Below are positions 50,689 to 59,583 of a stretch of 64,000 nt of DNA, in pieces. The stretch is from Ideonella_A sakaiensis_A (lineage in GTDB: Bacteria; Pseudomonadota; Gammaproteobacteria; Burkholderiales; Burkholderiaceae_C). The stretch lies in contig NZ_CP182947.1 of assembly GCF_048320135.1 (NCBI RefSeq), forward strand, positions 1,984,001 to 2,048,000, written 5' to 3'. Position 1 is the first letter of the stretch. Each line of letters opens with the position of its first letter. The translations under genes were made by a program, and so were the position numbers. The notes under the pieces are model-generated. The model was not told where the DNA came from and made no database searches. It saw only the letters and a list, made by a program, of their open reading frames with translations.

Positions 50689-52071
50689 CTAGGGACGGGC
50701 GACCCGCGTCATTCCGGCCGGTTCGGCCGCGGCAGCACTCTCCTGCCCGTCGAGAAAGCGGCGTGCCGGCGCCCAGTGTTTCATCAGCCAGTAGTAGGTG
50801 AGGCCGGCCGGCAGCAGGCTGGCATACCAGCTGATCGACGAGAAACTCAGCGCAACTGCCGCACCGACGACGACTGCGGCGAAACCGGCCCAGTTGACGC
50901 CGCGGAAGGCGCCGTTCGGGTCGTAGTACTGCGCGATGTTCAGCTCGCGGCGGCGCAGCAGGTAGTAGTCGACGACCAGCACCGCGAAGATCGGACCGAG
51001 GAAGGCCGAGTAGGTCTGCACGAACATCTGCAGGCCGGCGGCCGATTCATCCTTCACCAGCACCCACGGGAAGGTTGCGAAGGCGAGCAGGCCGACCAGC
51101 ACCGCGCTTTTCTTGAACGACAGCTTGAACAGGTCCATCAGCACATAGGCCGGCGGAACGACGTTGTTCAGCACATTGGTCGTGACCTGTGCGAAGGCGA
51201 TGAACAGCAGCGTCGTCACCAGCAGCGGGGTGTTGTCGACCGCGCTCGAGAACACCTTGATCGGGTCGGCGGTGCCGGTCGCGCCGGAGACCATCAGGCC
51301 GATCAGCCCCATGAACAGCGTCGCCGGCAGGATGCTCATCGAATAGATCGTCGTCAGCACGCCGGGCTTGACGTCCTTGTGCAGCTCGCGCGAATAGTCG
51401 CTGACGTTCAGCATCATCGTGCTGTAGATGCCGAGGAACAGCATTGTCGCACCCCAGAACGGCATGCCCCAGGTGCCTTCGATCGACGTGATGTTGGCAT
51501 CGATCTCGCCGCCGAACTTCGTGATCACGGCGTAGAACATGTAGCCGAGCGCGCCGATGATGAAGACGCTGCCGACGTTTTCAAGCCACTTGATGCCCTT
51601 GAAGCCGTAGACCGACAACGCGATCTGCAGCAGCTGGAAGATCACGAACCAGGCGACCAGGTTGTCCCAGCCGAGCAGCGCTGCCGAGACCGCATTCAGC
51701 GCGCCGGCGCCGATCCAGCTCTGGAAGCCGTACCAGACGACCGCCGGCACCGCGCGCACCAGCCCCGGCAGCCGGGTGCCGGCAAAACCGAAGGCACCGC
51801 GCGCCTGGACCATGAACGGGATGCCATATTTGTGGCCGGCGGCGCCGTTGATCGCGAGTGCGACGCCGATCACGAAGCAGCCGATCGCAATCGCCACCAC
51901 CGCCTGCAGCATGTTGAGCTGGCCGACCAGGCTCGAGCCCATTGCAAAGGTGCCGATCGATACACAGCCGCCCAGCCAGGCGAGCAGGTAGGACCAGCGG
52001 TCCATGATCCGCGTCTGTTGCGGCGCCAGCGACTCGTCGCCGGCCCTCTTGTCTTGCGTGTCGTTGCTCAT
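50689..52071 (-). CDS. NCS1-family nucleobase/hydantoin transporter
   Basis: 460-aa permease of the cytosine/allantoin/hydantoin family, about 12 helices. Landmarks: WLGGCVSIGTFAMGSSLVGQL, GIPFMVQARGAFGFAGTRLP, VPAVVWYGFQSWIGAGALN and VVDYYLLRRRELN, all typical of NCS1 (for instance Mhp1 and CodB). ATG at 52071 has AGGAG 9 nt upstream; the frame to 52437 is a shadow. Its neighbours are a GntR regulator and a hydantoin racemase gene, so hydantoin or allantoin uptake is likely. Confidence 0.93.
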   Translation of the reverse strand: MSNDTQDKRAGDESLAPQQTRIMDRWSYLLAWLGGCVSIGTFAMGSSLVGQLNMLQAVVAIAIGCFVIGVALAINGAAGHKYGIPFMVQARGAFGFAGTRLPGLVRAVPAVVWYGFQSWIGAGALNAVSAALLGWDNLVAWFVIFQLLQIALSVYGFKGIKWLENVGSVFIIGALGYMFYAVITKFGGEIDANITSIEGTWGMPFWGATMLFLGIYSTMMLNVSDYSRELHKDVKPGVLTTIYSMSILPATLFMGLIGLMVSGATGTADPIKVFSSAVDNTPLLVTTLLFIAFAQVTTNVLNNVVPPAYVLMDLFKLSFKKSAVLVGLLAFATFPWVLVKDESAAGLQMFVQTYSAFLGPIFAVLVVDYYLLRRRELNIAQYYDPNGAFRGVNWAGFAAVVVGAAVALSFSSISWYASLLPAGLTYYWLMKHWAPARRFLDGQESAAAAEPAGMTRVARP

Positions 52072-52112
52072 CGCAATGTCTCCTTGCATTGTGCGATTGA
52101 ATGGATTCGGCG

Positions 52113-52844
52113 TCATGCGCCGAGATGGGCAAAGCGGCCGGTGAACGCCTTCGGCCGAGGGAAATCGAGGTCGCCGAATTTGCTCGTCGCAAGGCGCAGC
52201 GTCACCAGCGACTCGACCAGCTTGACCGCGGCGGTCACGCCTTCGACGACCGGCAGGCCAACCGCATCGCTGAGCGCATCGCTGAGGTCGGCCATGCCGC
52301 CGCAGCCGAGCACGATCGCGCCGATGCCGTCCTCGGCCTTGGCGCGCCGCGCCTCGTCGACGATGCGGTTGAACGCCGCATTCGGGTCGTGCTCGAGGTC
52401 GAGCACCGGAATCTCGGCCGCGCGGACCCGCCGGCAATGGCCGGCAAAACCGTAGGCCTGCAGCAGGTGTTCGGCGATGCCGATCGTGCGGCCGAGCGTC
52501 GTGACGACCGAGAACTTCGTTGCGACCAGCGTCGCGAGGTGGAAAGCCGCCTCGGCGATGCCGACGACCGGGGCGCGCGTCAGTTCGCGCGCGGCGAGCA
52601 GGCCGGGGTCGCCGAAGCAGGCGATCACATAGCCGTCGGCGCGCTCGCGTTCGCCGGCGCGCACTTCCTCGAGGACGCCGACCGCGGCAATCGCCTCGTC
52701 GAAGTGGCTCTCGATCGAGACCGGCCCGCTGTCGGGCTGGGTCGCGACGATGCGCGTACCGGGGCTCGCAACCCGCCGTGCGGCGACGGCGATCGTTTCG
52801 GTCATTGCGGCCGTTGTATTCGGATTGATCACGCGGATGTGCAT
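52113..52844 (-). CDS. Asp/Glu/hydantoin racemase
   Basis: 243-aa racemase of the HyuE type. MHIRVINPNTTAAMTETI is the family start. The two catalytic Cys are in VIACFGDPGLLAAREL and IVLGCGGMADLSDAL, and the conserved GIAEAAFHLATLVA lies between. ATG at 52844 has AGGAG six nt upstream. Together with the NCS1 transporter 41 nt downstream and the GntR gene after it, this forms a hydantoin/allantoin-derivative utilisation unit; a hydrolase must be encoded elsewhere. Confidence 0.92.
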   Translation of the reverse strand: MHIRVINPNTTAAMTETIAVAARRVASPGTRIVATQPDSGPVSIESHFDEAIAAVGVLEEVRAGERERADGYVIACFGDPGLLAARELTRAPVVGIAEAAFHLATLVATKFSVVTTLGRTIGIAEHLLQAYGFAGHCRRVRAAEIPVLDLEHDPNAAFNRIVDEARRAKAEDGIGAIVLGCGGMADLSDALSDAVGLPVVEGVTAAVKLVESLVTLRLATSKFGDLDFPRPKAFTGRFAHLGA

Positions 52845-52882
52845 TGCTGCTCCTGGCTGGACTCGTTTAACGTACCCTAAGT

Positions 52883-52892
52883 TTGTACACAA
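52883..52892. promoter_or_regulatory. candidate GntR operator upstream of the racemase operon
   Basis: On the minus strand this reads TTGT-GT-ACAA, a perfect short inverted repeat, 39 nt before the racemase start. FCD-type GntR regulators often bind T-x-G-T-x-x-A-C-A-like sites. Direct evidence is limited to the palindrome and its location. Confidence 0.4.
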
Positions 52893-52976
52893 TCTTCGAG
52901 TACGACAAGTGCCGACAACTGGAAAACAGTCGGTGTTTTCCCGCAGCGGCGGTCGTTTGACGGGTGACGCAGGCGC

Positions 52977-52999
52977 AAAAAAGCCGCCCGTGGGCGGCT
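52977..52999 (-). terminator. rho-independent terminator after the LysR gene
   Basis: Minus strand: AGCCGCCC-AC-GGGCGGCT stem followed by U6. It lies 21 nt beyond the LysR stop (53021). Perfect 8-bp stem, tight loop and U run make this clear. Confidence 0.85.
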
Positions 53000-53020
53000 G
53001 GGATCGACACCGAACCGGAA

Positions 53021-53950
53021 TCAGCCGTTCGCCAGCCGGGCGGTCAGCGCATCACCGACGTCGTGCATGAAGGCGCGCACGCGGGCGGTCTGGCGCAGGT
53101 CGGGATGGGTCAGCATCCAGATCGGCGCGGCCAGTTCCGGAATCGGGTCGGAGACCGCGATCAGTCCCGGATGATTCGGCTCCATGAAGGTCGGCAGCAC
53201 GCCGACACCGATGCCGGTGTGCAGCATCGCGGCGACTGCATTGAAGAGGTCGACGCGCAGCCGCACCTTCGCCTTCTCGATCTGCGTCTGCATCCAGCGG
53301 TCGTAGATGCGGCCCTGCTGGTCGTGCTCGAATGCGACCCACGGCGCGTCGCGGACCAGCTCGGCCAGCGGCGTCACCGACTGCGGCAAGGTCGTCGAGC
53401 CGCGGCACGCATAGACCCGGCATTGCGTCATCCCGAGATCGCGCCCGACCAGGTGTTCGGCGACCTGGCGCGACAGGCGCATCGCGACATCGGCCTCGCG
53501 CTGCGCGAGGGCCTGCCCCGGCACCTCGGCGCGGCGGCGCGACAGGTCGACGAGGAAGGCGTTTTCGACGACCTCGACCTCGATGCCCGGATAGGCGCTG
53601 GCAAAGGCGGCCAGCGGCTCCGGCAACAGGTGCTCCATCACGACAAAGGCCGTTGTCACCCGCAGCAGACCGGTCAGTTCGCGGTCGCGGCCAAGCACTT
53701 CGCGCTCGATCTCGTGGACGCGATCGGCCATGTGCCGGGCATGCGCCAGCACCGCCTCGCCGGCGTCGGTCGGCCGATAGCCTCCGCGCTTGCGTTCGAA
53801 CAGCCGCGCGCCGAGCCGGCTTTCGAGGGCGTCGAGGCGGCGCAGAACCGTCGTGTGGTTGACGCCAAGCCCGCGCGCAGCACCGGCCAGCGAGCCGGCT
53901 TCGGCCACCGCGAGCGCGTGGCGCAGATCGCCCCAGTCGAGTTCATTCAT
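53021..53950 (-). CDS. LysR-family transcriptional regulator
   Basis: 309-aa regulator. HTH near residues 9-55: DLRHALAVAEAGSLAGAAR and VNHTTVLRRLDALESRLGARLF. The ligand domain has READVAMRLSRQ and GIGVGVLPTFM. It is divergent from a 57-codon ORF at 54074 and an inverted repeat (53971-53986) sits between them. A strong terminator follows. Target genes unknown; the 57-codon ORF is the only divergent gene. Confidence 0.92.
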   Translation of the reverse strand: MNELDWGDLRHALAVAEAGSLAGAARGLGVNHTTVLRRLDALESRLGARLFERKRGGYRPTDAGEAVLAHARHMADRVHEIEREVLGRDRELTGLLRVTTAFVVMEHLLPEPLAAFASAYPGIEVEVVENAFLVDLSRRRAEVPGQALAQREADVAMRLSRQVAEHLVGRDLGMTQCRVYACRGSTTLPQSVTPLAELVRDAPWVAFEHDQQGRIYDRWMQTQIEKAKVRLRVDLFNAVAAMLHTGIGVGVLPTFMEPNHPGLIAVSDPIPELAAPIWMLTHPDLRQTARVRAFMHDVGDALTARLANG

Positions 53951-53970
53951 TCAAGCGACTCTAGCCAGAC

Positions 53971-53986
53971 TTTGCAAAAACGCAAA
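53971..53986. promoter_or_regulatory. possible LysR operator
   Basis: Perfect inverted repeat TTTGC-aaaaac-GCAAA, 21 nt upstream of the LysR start and 88 nt before the divergent small ORF. Location and symmetry suit LysR autoregulation; the assignment is otherwise inference. Confidence 0.45.
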
Positions 53987-54073
53987 CATGGACGGCAAAA
54001 AACTGCGTTGTGTGCGAAATAGAACGGTTGTAGAGTCAGGACATCGGTAAAAACCCTGATCGAAGGACTTGCA

Positions 54074-54247
54074 ATGAACACCACGACAAACTCGAACCGC
54101 CCCTCCGGCACGTCCTCGTCGAACGCGCAATTGGCGAAACATGCCTCATTGATCGAACGCCTTGCCGCATGGGCCGACCGTCAGCCGCCGCGCCAGCACC
54201 CGGCAGGGCGCTGGATGAGCCTGCGACCGAGCGATGCCAACCGTTGA
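54074..54247 (+). CDS. 57-aa small protein
   Basis: ATG with AAGGA six nt upstream. Peptide begins MNTTTNSNRPSGTSSSNAQ, Ser/Thr/Asn-rich, then LAKHASLIERLAAWADRQPP helix and an Arg-rich end. It is read divergently from the LysR gene across a short promoter region with an inverted repeat, so it may be the LysR target. No family recognised. It faces the orphan gene at 54263 head-on, 15 nt apart. Confidence 0.5.
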   Translation: MNTTTNSNRPSGTSSSNAQLAKHASLIERLAAWADRQPPRQHPAGRWMSLRPSDANR

Positions 54248-54262
54248 GCGCGTCTTGCCGGG

Positions 54263-55345
54263 TCAAGCCCACGTCGGGACCGGATGCCGGCGGCGCTCGC
54301 TCTTCGCGAAATTGCAGGTCAGGCCGGTCCAGGAATAGGCCTTGACGTCCTTGTTGACCCGGTCCGCGGCCGCGACCCCCTGAGCGGCCTGCTGGTTCTT
54401 CATTTGTGTCAGTTTCGTTTTCATCGGGGCGTCGAAATAGAGACTGGGCGCCCAGCCCGGATCGCTGTCGTCGGGATACATCGTCACCAGCTTCCAAGCG
54501 CTGTGCGTGTGCGAAGCAGACAGGTGCGTTCGGCGGAAGATCAGCTTCGCGGCCTTCTGCCAGACCGGCGTGATGCCGAAGAAGTCGCACATCGAATCCA
54601 TCGTGATCTTCTTGTTCTTCTGCAGCGCCAGCACATGGAAACCCGGCAGGGCGGCCGAGTTGTTGCGGCACTGGTCCGGCAGGGTCTCGAGCCAGGTGCG
54701 CCCGCGCAGAAAGCCGTCGATGACGCCGACCACCAGTTCGCGGGTGTGATGGGGATGCGGCTTGTTGCTTGTTCGTGAAAAACCGATGCCGTACGGAGCT
54801 CCGGCTGCCAACGGTGGCACGACGACCACGATGCTCGTCATCGGCACGAGGATCTTCGTCGTCGTTGTCCTGAATTGCCACTGGCTTGCATAGAAAACGG
54901 GTGTGTTCATGCCGTTCGCAATCGCCTCGCCCTGACGCCGTGCAGTCTGTTGCGCTTCGGGCGTCGTGAAGCCGCCGGCGATCCGCCCTGCCCCTGTCCC
55001 GTAGTCGCCTTCTTCCGGCACAAAACAGCTTTCATCGAACAAATCGACGAGGCCGAGATCGCCGTCGGCGTCGGTTGTCATGACGCGGTTCCAGCGCCGA
55101 ATCGTCGGATTGACACCGCGCGGATCAAAAGCCTGGTCGGGCGTGATGCCGGTGACGGCGCGGATCAGCTGGGCCTCCCATCCGGTCTGGTAACCGTGCC
55201 GGCCGTATCCGTGGCTGCCATCATGGGCAGTGACCTCGGCGAGCGCCTTCTGCTCGTGGTGGGTCAACCCGGCGCTTTTGTGCGCGAACAGATTGGCGAC
55301 TGACACACCTCTGTCGCCCCAGTCCCGTGTTCGAACCTGAACCAT
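54263..55345 (-). CDS. orphan protein with polymorphic-toxin-like RHG...TGxxPD segment
   Basis: 360-aa protein, no signal peptide. Residues ~41-76 read HDGSHGYGRHGYQTGWEAQL, then RAVTGITPDQAFDPRG and NPTIRRW, which looks like the HG-R-HG-x-Q-T ... R-A-x-T-G-x-x-P-D pattern I recall from C-terminal domains of polymorphic toxins. The pattern is followed by ESCFVPEEGDYGTGAG, GGFTTPEAQQTARRQGEAIA and a Cys-containing second half (DSMCDFFGITPVW, GLTCNFAKSERRR). It may be a secreted nuclease-like toxin or an unrelated enzyme. No immunity gene or secretion gene is adjacent. Confidence 0.7.
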   Translation of the reverse strand: MVQVRTRDWGDRGVSVANLFAHKSAGLTHHEQKALAEVTAHDGSHGYGRHGYQTGWEAQLIRAVTGITPDQAFDPRGVNPTIRRWNRVMTTDADGDLGLVDLFDESCFVPEEGDYGTGAGRIAGGFTTPEAQQTARRQGEAIANGMNTPVFYASQWQFRTTTTKILVPMTSIVVVVPPLAAGAPYGIGFSRTSNKPHPHHTRELVVGVIDGFLRGRTWLETLPDQCRNNSAALPGFHVLALQKNKKITMDSMCDFFGITPVWQKAAKLIFRRTHLSASHTHSAWKLVTMYPDDSDPGWAPSLYFDAPMKTKLTQMKNQQAAQGVAAADRVNKDVKAYSWTGLTCNFAKSERRRHPVPTWA

Positions 55346-55511
55346 TGTCGTGCTGTCTTCCGGCCGCAGCCATCGCTCGGTGGATCATCCGCCGGCCCGC
55401 TGCCCGCCACTGCGTTGCTCGACTGCCAACGGTTCGGCTTGTTGCCGCTTCATTTGACGCCCCATCGACGCGTTGGTCAACCCGGCGGGCCTGGCGGGCT
55501 CAGCCCTCATT

Positions 55512-56273
55512 TCAAACCCCCAGCCGGACCGCGGCGGCGCCCAGGCCGAGCGCGCCGAGCAGCACCAGCAGGCGCCAGATCAGCCGGCGCAGCGCCGCAT
55601 CGTCGAGGCGCGAATACCCGTGCTGGCCGATCCAGATGCCGGCCAGCGCAAACGGTGCGGCAACGATGATCAACTGCCAGCCGACTTCCGCGAGCAGACC
55701 CGAGCCACCGGCGAGCAGCAGCACATAGGTATTGGTCAGCAGGAAAAACGCGATGATCGTCGCCCGGCCGACCGCCGCCGCGGTGGTCGCGAAATAGAAC
55801 ACGATCGCCGGCGGCCCGCCGATGCCGGCGGCGCCATTCAGTACCCCTGACGCGGCGCCGACCAGCAAGGAGCCGAGCGCGCCCGGCGCGCTGCGCGGCG
55901 CAAGGCGCGCGGCGAGCCCGCTGAGCATGAACAGCGCGATGGCCAGCAGGCAGGCCGAGACGATCAGCCGCATCAGGTCGACATCGAGGCGCGCCAGCAG
56001 CCCCACACCGAGCGGCGTCGCCAGCACCGAACCGCCAACCACCCAGCGCAGCGAGCGCCAGTTGACATGGCGCCAGACGCTCGGCAACAGGTTCAGCGAG
56101 GTCACCAGTTCGAGCGCGAGGTAGGTCGGCACGACCTGCGCCGGCGGCAGCACCGTGCTCAGCGCCCCGACGCCGATCAGCGACGACCCGAAACCCGACA
56201 GCCCGCGCACGATGAATGCCGCCAGCGTGACGATGGCAATCATCAACAGGGTCGGGAAATCGAATCCGAACAT
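55512..56273 (-). CDS. TauE/SafE-family sulfite exporter-like permease
   Basis: 253-aa inner-membrane protein with eight or so helices. It starts IVTLAAFIVRGLSGFGSSLI, the typical first segment (G-x-x-G-x-G-G/S), and contains GAASGVLNGAAGIGGPPAIVFYFA near residue 130, the TauE repeat signature. Family members export sulfite, sulfoacetate or other organosulfur anions. It stands alone; the neighbouring kinase is read in the opposite direction. Start ATG at 56273. Confidence 0.9.
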   Translation of the reverse strand: MFGFDFPTLLMIAIVTLAAFIVRGLSGFGSSLIGVGALSTVLPPAQVVPTYLALELVTSLNLLPSVWRHVNWRSLRWVVGGSVLATPLGVGLLARLDVDLMRLIVSACLLAIALFMLSGLAARLAPRSAPGALGSLLVGAASGVLNGAAGIGGPPAIVFYFATTAAAVGRATIIAFFLLTNTYVLLLAGGSGLLAEVGWQLIIVAAPFALAGIWIGQHGYSRLDDAALRRLIWRLLVLLGALGLGAAAVRLGV

Positions 56274-56492
56274 CGAGCATCGTCGGGGGTGGCCGGATCA
56301 TCATAGGTGGCCACCAGTGGTTGGCCGCGCTTGGCGCATGGGCCTGATCGGTCGCGAAAGATGCAGCGCATGAATCGGCGGTCTGCCACTGCGGCGCCGC
56401 TTCGCCATCGCCGCCTGGCCTGACTTATATTGCACCGCGGGGCATCAGCCGGTCGGCCGGCGTGGTGCGCAACATCGGGAGCGCAAGACGAG

Positions 56493-59462
56493 ATGAACAG
56501 CCGTGACGACCCGACGGCGCGGGACCAGCACGATGTCTGCGGATGGTCCGGCTTCGGCGAGATGGGCGCGCGCATCGCCGGCCACGATTGGGCGGCGACG
56601 CCGCTCGGGCCGATCGCCAGCTGGTCGCAGCCGCTGCCGAGCCTGGTGTCGCTGATGTTGTCGGCCGCGCAGCCGATGTTCATGGCCTGGGGCAACGGTC
56701 TGACCTGGCTCTACAACGATGCCTTCATACCCGTGCTCGGCGTCAAGCACCCGGATGCCCTCGGTCGCCCGGCCAACGAGGTCTGGGCCGAGGCATGGCA
56801 GGACCTCGAGCCGCTGTTCGGTCAGGTGTTTGCCGGCACGCCGGTTCACATGGACGACATCTGTCTGCAACTCGACCGGCGTGGTCAGCTCGAAGAGGCG
56901 CATTTTTCGTTTTCATACACGCCGGCGCGCGATCTCGATGGCCGCGTCGCCGGCCTGTTCGGCGTCTGCAGCGAAACGACCGAGCAGGTGCAGGCGTCGC
57001 GGCTGGCACGCGAATCCGACATCCGGCTGCAGCTCGCCTTGTCGGCCGGCGGCGGGATCGGCACCTGGGACTGGGACATCGTCAACAACCGCGTCTATTC
57101 CGATGAACGCTTTGCGCGGCTGTACGGCGTCGATCCGGAACGGGCGCGCGCCGGTGCGCCGATCACCGAATTTTTTACCGCGATCCATCCCGACGACCTG
57201 GAGGGCGTCCAGCGCACGATCCGGCACAGCCTGGCCAGTGGCGAGCCATTCAGTGCCGAATACCGGCTTTGCCAGCCGGACGGCGGCGTTCGCTGGGTGC
57301 TGGCCCAAGGGCAATGCCTGTTCGGCAGCGACGGCAAGCCGCAGCGGTTTCCTGGCGTCTCGTTCGACATCAGCGCGCGCAAGGCCGCGGCGCAGAAACG
57401 CGAATCGCTGGCCGCATTGACGCACCTGGTTCGCACTTCCGACGATGCGGGCGAACTGGCCTATGCCGCTGCCCGCATGCTCGGCGAGATCTTGAATGCC
57501 AGCCGGGTCGGCTACGGCACGATCGACGCCGACCGCGACACCTTGCATGTCGATCGCGACTGGACCGCGCCGGGCGTCGACAGCCTTGCCGGCGTGACGC
57601 CGCTGCGCGAATACGGCTCGTTCATCGACAGCCTGAAGCGCGACGAATTCATCCACATACCCGATGTGCGCGAGGACCCGCGCACCGCTTCGGCGGCCGC
57701 TGCACTGGAAGCGCGTTTTGCCCGTGCCTTCATCAATGTGCCGGTGGTCGAGCATGGTCGGCTGGTGGCGGTGCTGTTCGTCAATTTTGCGCAGGTCAAC
57801 CATGCCAGCGACGACGACCTCGCGCTGGTCCGCGAGGTCGCCGAACGCACCCGGATGGCCGTCGAGCGCGCGCGCACCAGCGCAGCGCTGCGCGACCGCG
57901 AGGCAAGGCTGCGCATGCTGATCGCCGATCTGGCGCGGCAGGTCGAGGAGAAAGCGGCCGACCGCGACCGCCTGTGGCGCAACTCGCAGGACCTGATCGT
58001 CGTCATCAGCCCGCAGGGCATCATCCAGGCCGCCAATCCGGCCTGGAAAACCATCCTCGGCTGGACGGAAGAAGAGGTCGTCGGGCGCAACCATCTGCAC
58101 TTCAACCATCCTGACGACCGCCCCGGCAGCGAAGCCGCACTCGTGGTCTCGACGCACGAGCACCTGCCGGCATACGAATGCCGGATCCTGCACAAGGACG
58201 GCAGCTACCGCTGGATATCCTGGGTCGCGGCGTCCGAGGGCGGCCTTGTTTATGCCAGCGGCCGCCATGTCACCGAGGAACACGAGGCGCGCGAAGCGCT
58301 GGTTCGCGCCGAAGACGCGCTGCGCCAGTCGCAGAAGATGGAAGCCGTCGGCCAGTTGACCGGCGGCATCGCACACGATTTCAACAACCTGCTGGCGGCA
58401 ATCAGCGGCAGTCTCGAGGTCGTCAGCCGCAGCCTCGCGCTCGGCCGCGGCGATCAGGTCGAGCGTTTCATGGGTACTGCCCAGGGTGCGGTCAAGCGGG
58501 CCGCGGCGCTGACCCATCGATTGCTGGCGTTTTCGCGCCGCCAGGCGCTCGATCCGCGGCTCACCGACACACAGCGGCTGATCGTCGAGATGCAGGCGCT
58601 GATCCGGCAGACGGTCGGCCCGTCGATCGAGGTCGAGGTGGTCGCCGAGGAAGGCGTCTGGCCGATCTTCGTCGATGCGAACCAGCTCGAGAATGCGCTG
58701 CTCAACCTGTGCATCAATGCGCGCGATGCGATGCCGGACGGTGGACGGCTGACGGTGGGCTGCGACAACCAGTGGCTCGATGAACGCACCGCGCAGGAGT
58801 TCGACATGCCGGCCGGGCCGTATGTCTGCCTGCGCGTATCCGACACCGGCACCGGCATGGACAGCGCCGCGATCGCCCGCGCCTTCGAGCCGTTTTATAC
58901 GACCAAGCCGCTCGGCCAGGGCACCGGGCTCGGCTTGTCGATGACCTATGGCTTTGTCCGGCAGTCGGGCGGCAATGTGCGGATCGATTCGGCGCCCGGG
59001 CAGGGCACGACGGTCAGCATCCATCTGCCACGCCACGAACAGGAAAGCGGGCCCGACGACGACGCCGATACCCGGCTGCTCGACAAGCCGCGTGGCGCCG
59101 GTGAAGTCGTGCTGGTGATCGAGGATGAGCCGACGGTTCGGCTGCTGGTCGTCAATCTGCTGCAAGAAGCAGGCTACAGGGCATTGGAAGCGGCTGATGG
59201 CACAAGCGGCCTCGGTGCGCTGCGCGCGGCGGCGCCGATCGACCTGCTGGTCACCGACATCGGATTGCCGGGCATCAACGGGCGCCAGGTGGCCGAGGCT
59301 GCACGTGCGCTGCAGCCGGGCCTGAAGGTCTTGTTCATCACCGGATATGCCGAAAGCTCGGCAATCGGCAACGCGCCGCTGCCACGCGGCATGAGCCTGA
59401 TGACCAAGCCGTTCACGATGGAGACGATGGCGCTGAAGATCCGCGCCATGCTCGACGGCTGA
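56493..59462 (+). CDS. large hybrid sensor kinase (PAS-PAS-GAF-PAS-HisKA-HATPase-REC)
   Basis: 989-aa soluble kinase, ATG at 56493. The PAS-like unit near residues 50-170 (AAQPMFMAWGNGLTWLYNDAF) is followed by a second PAS (~180-300; DWDIVNNRVYSDERFARLYG), a GAF-like domain (~310-460, RTASAAAALEARFARAFINVP), a further PAS (~500-610, SQDLIVVISPQGIIQAANPAWKTIL) and HisKA with GGIAHDFNNLL (H628). The ATPase core has NLCINARDAMPDGG and GTGLGLSMTYGFVRQSGG. The receiver has DIGLPGINGR with phospho-Asp at residue 922 and TGYAES. Phototropin-type LOV Cys is not seen. The role is unknown; no output protein is adjacent. Confidence 0.92.
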   Translation: MNSRDDPTARDQHDVCGWSGFGEMGARIAGHDWAATPLGPIASWSQPLPSLVSLMLSAAQPMFMAWGNGLTWLYNDAFIPVLGVKHPDALGRPANEVWAEAWQDLEPLFGQVFAGTPVHMDDICLQLDRRGQLEEAHFSFSYTPARDLDGRVAGLFGVCSETTEQVQASRLARESDIRLQLALSAGGGIGTWDWDIVNNRVYSDERFARLYGVDPERARAGAPITEFFTAIHPDDLEGVQRTIRHSLASGEPFSAEYRLCQPDGGVRWVLAQGQCLFGSDGKPQRFPGVSFDISARKAAAQKRESLAALTHLVRTSDDAGELAYAAARMLGEILNASRVGYGTIDADRDTLHVDRDWTAPGVDSLAGVTPLREYGSFIDSLKRDEFIHIPDVREDPRTASAAAALEARFARAFINVPVVEHGRLVAVLFVNFAQVNHASDDDLALVREVAERTRMAVERARTSAALRDREARLRMLIADLARQVEEKAADRDRLWRNSQDLIVVISPQGIIQAANPAWKTILGWTEEEVVGRNHLHFNHPDDRPGSEAALVVSTHEHLPAYECRILHKDGSYRWISWVAASEGGLVYASGRHVTEEHEAREALVRAEDALRQSQKMEAVGQLTGGIAHDFNNLLAAISGSLEVVSRSLALGRGDQVERFMGTAQGAVKRAAALTHRLLAFSRRQALDPRLTDTQRLIVEMQALIRQTVGPSIEVEVVAEEGVWPIFVDANQLENALLNLCINARDAMPDGGRLTVGCDNQWLDERTAQEFDMPAGPYVCLRVSDTGTGMDSAAIARAFEPFYTTKPLGQGTGLGLSMTYGFVRQSGGNVRIDSAPGQGTTVSIHLPRHEQESGPDDDADTRLLDKPRGAGEVVLVIEDEPTVRLLVVNLLQEAGYRALEAADGTSGLGALRAAAPIDLLVTDIGLPGINGRQVAEAARALQPGLKVLFITGYAESSAIGNAPLPRGMSLMTKPFTMETMALKIRAMLDG

Positions 59463-59583
59463 ACGGCCGCGGCAGCCGCCGATCACCACACTAGGGATTG
59501 CGTTAACGACCGGGTCTTCTACGCTGGCTGCGTGCGCCGCTCGACGGCAACGACCGCCAGCTGGCGCCGCAGAAGGAGCCAAC

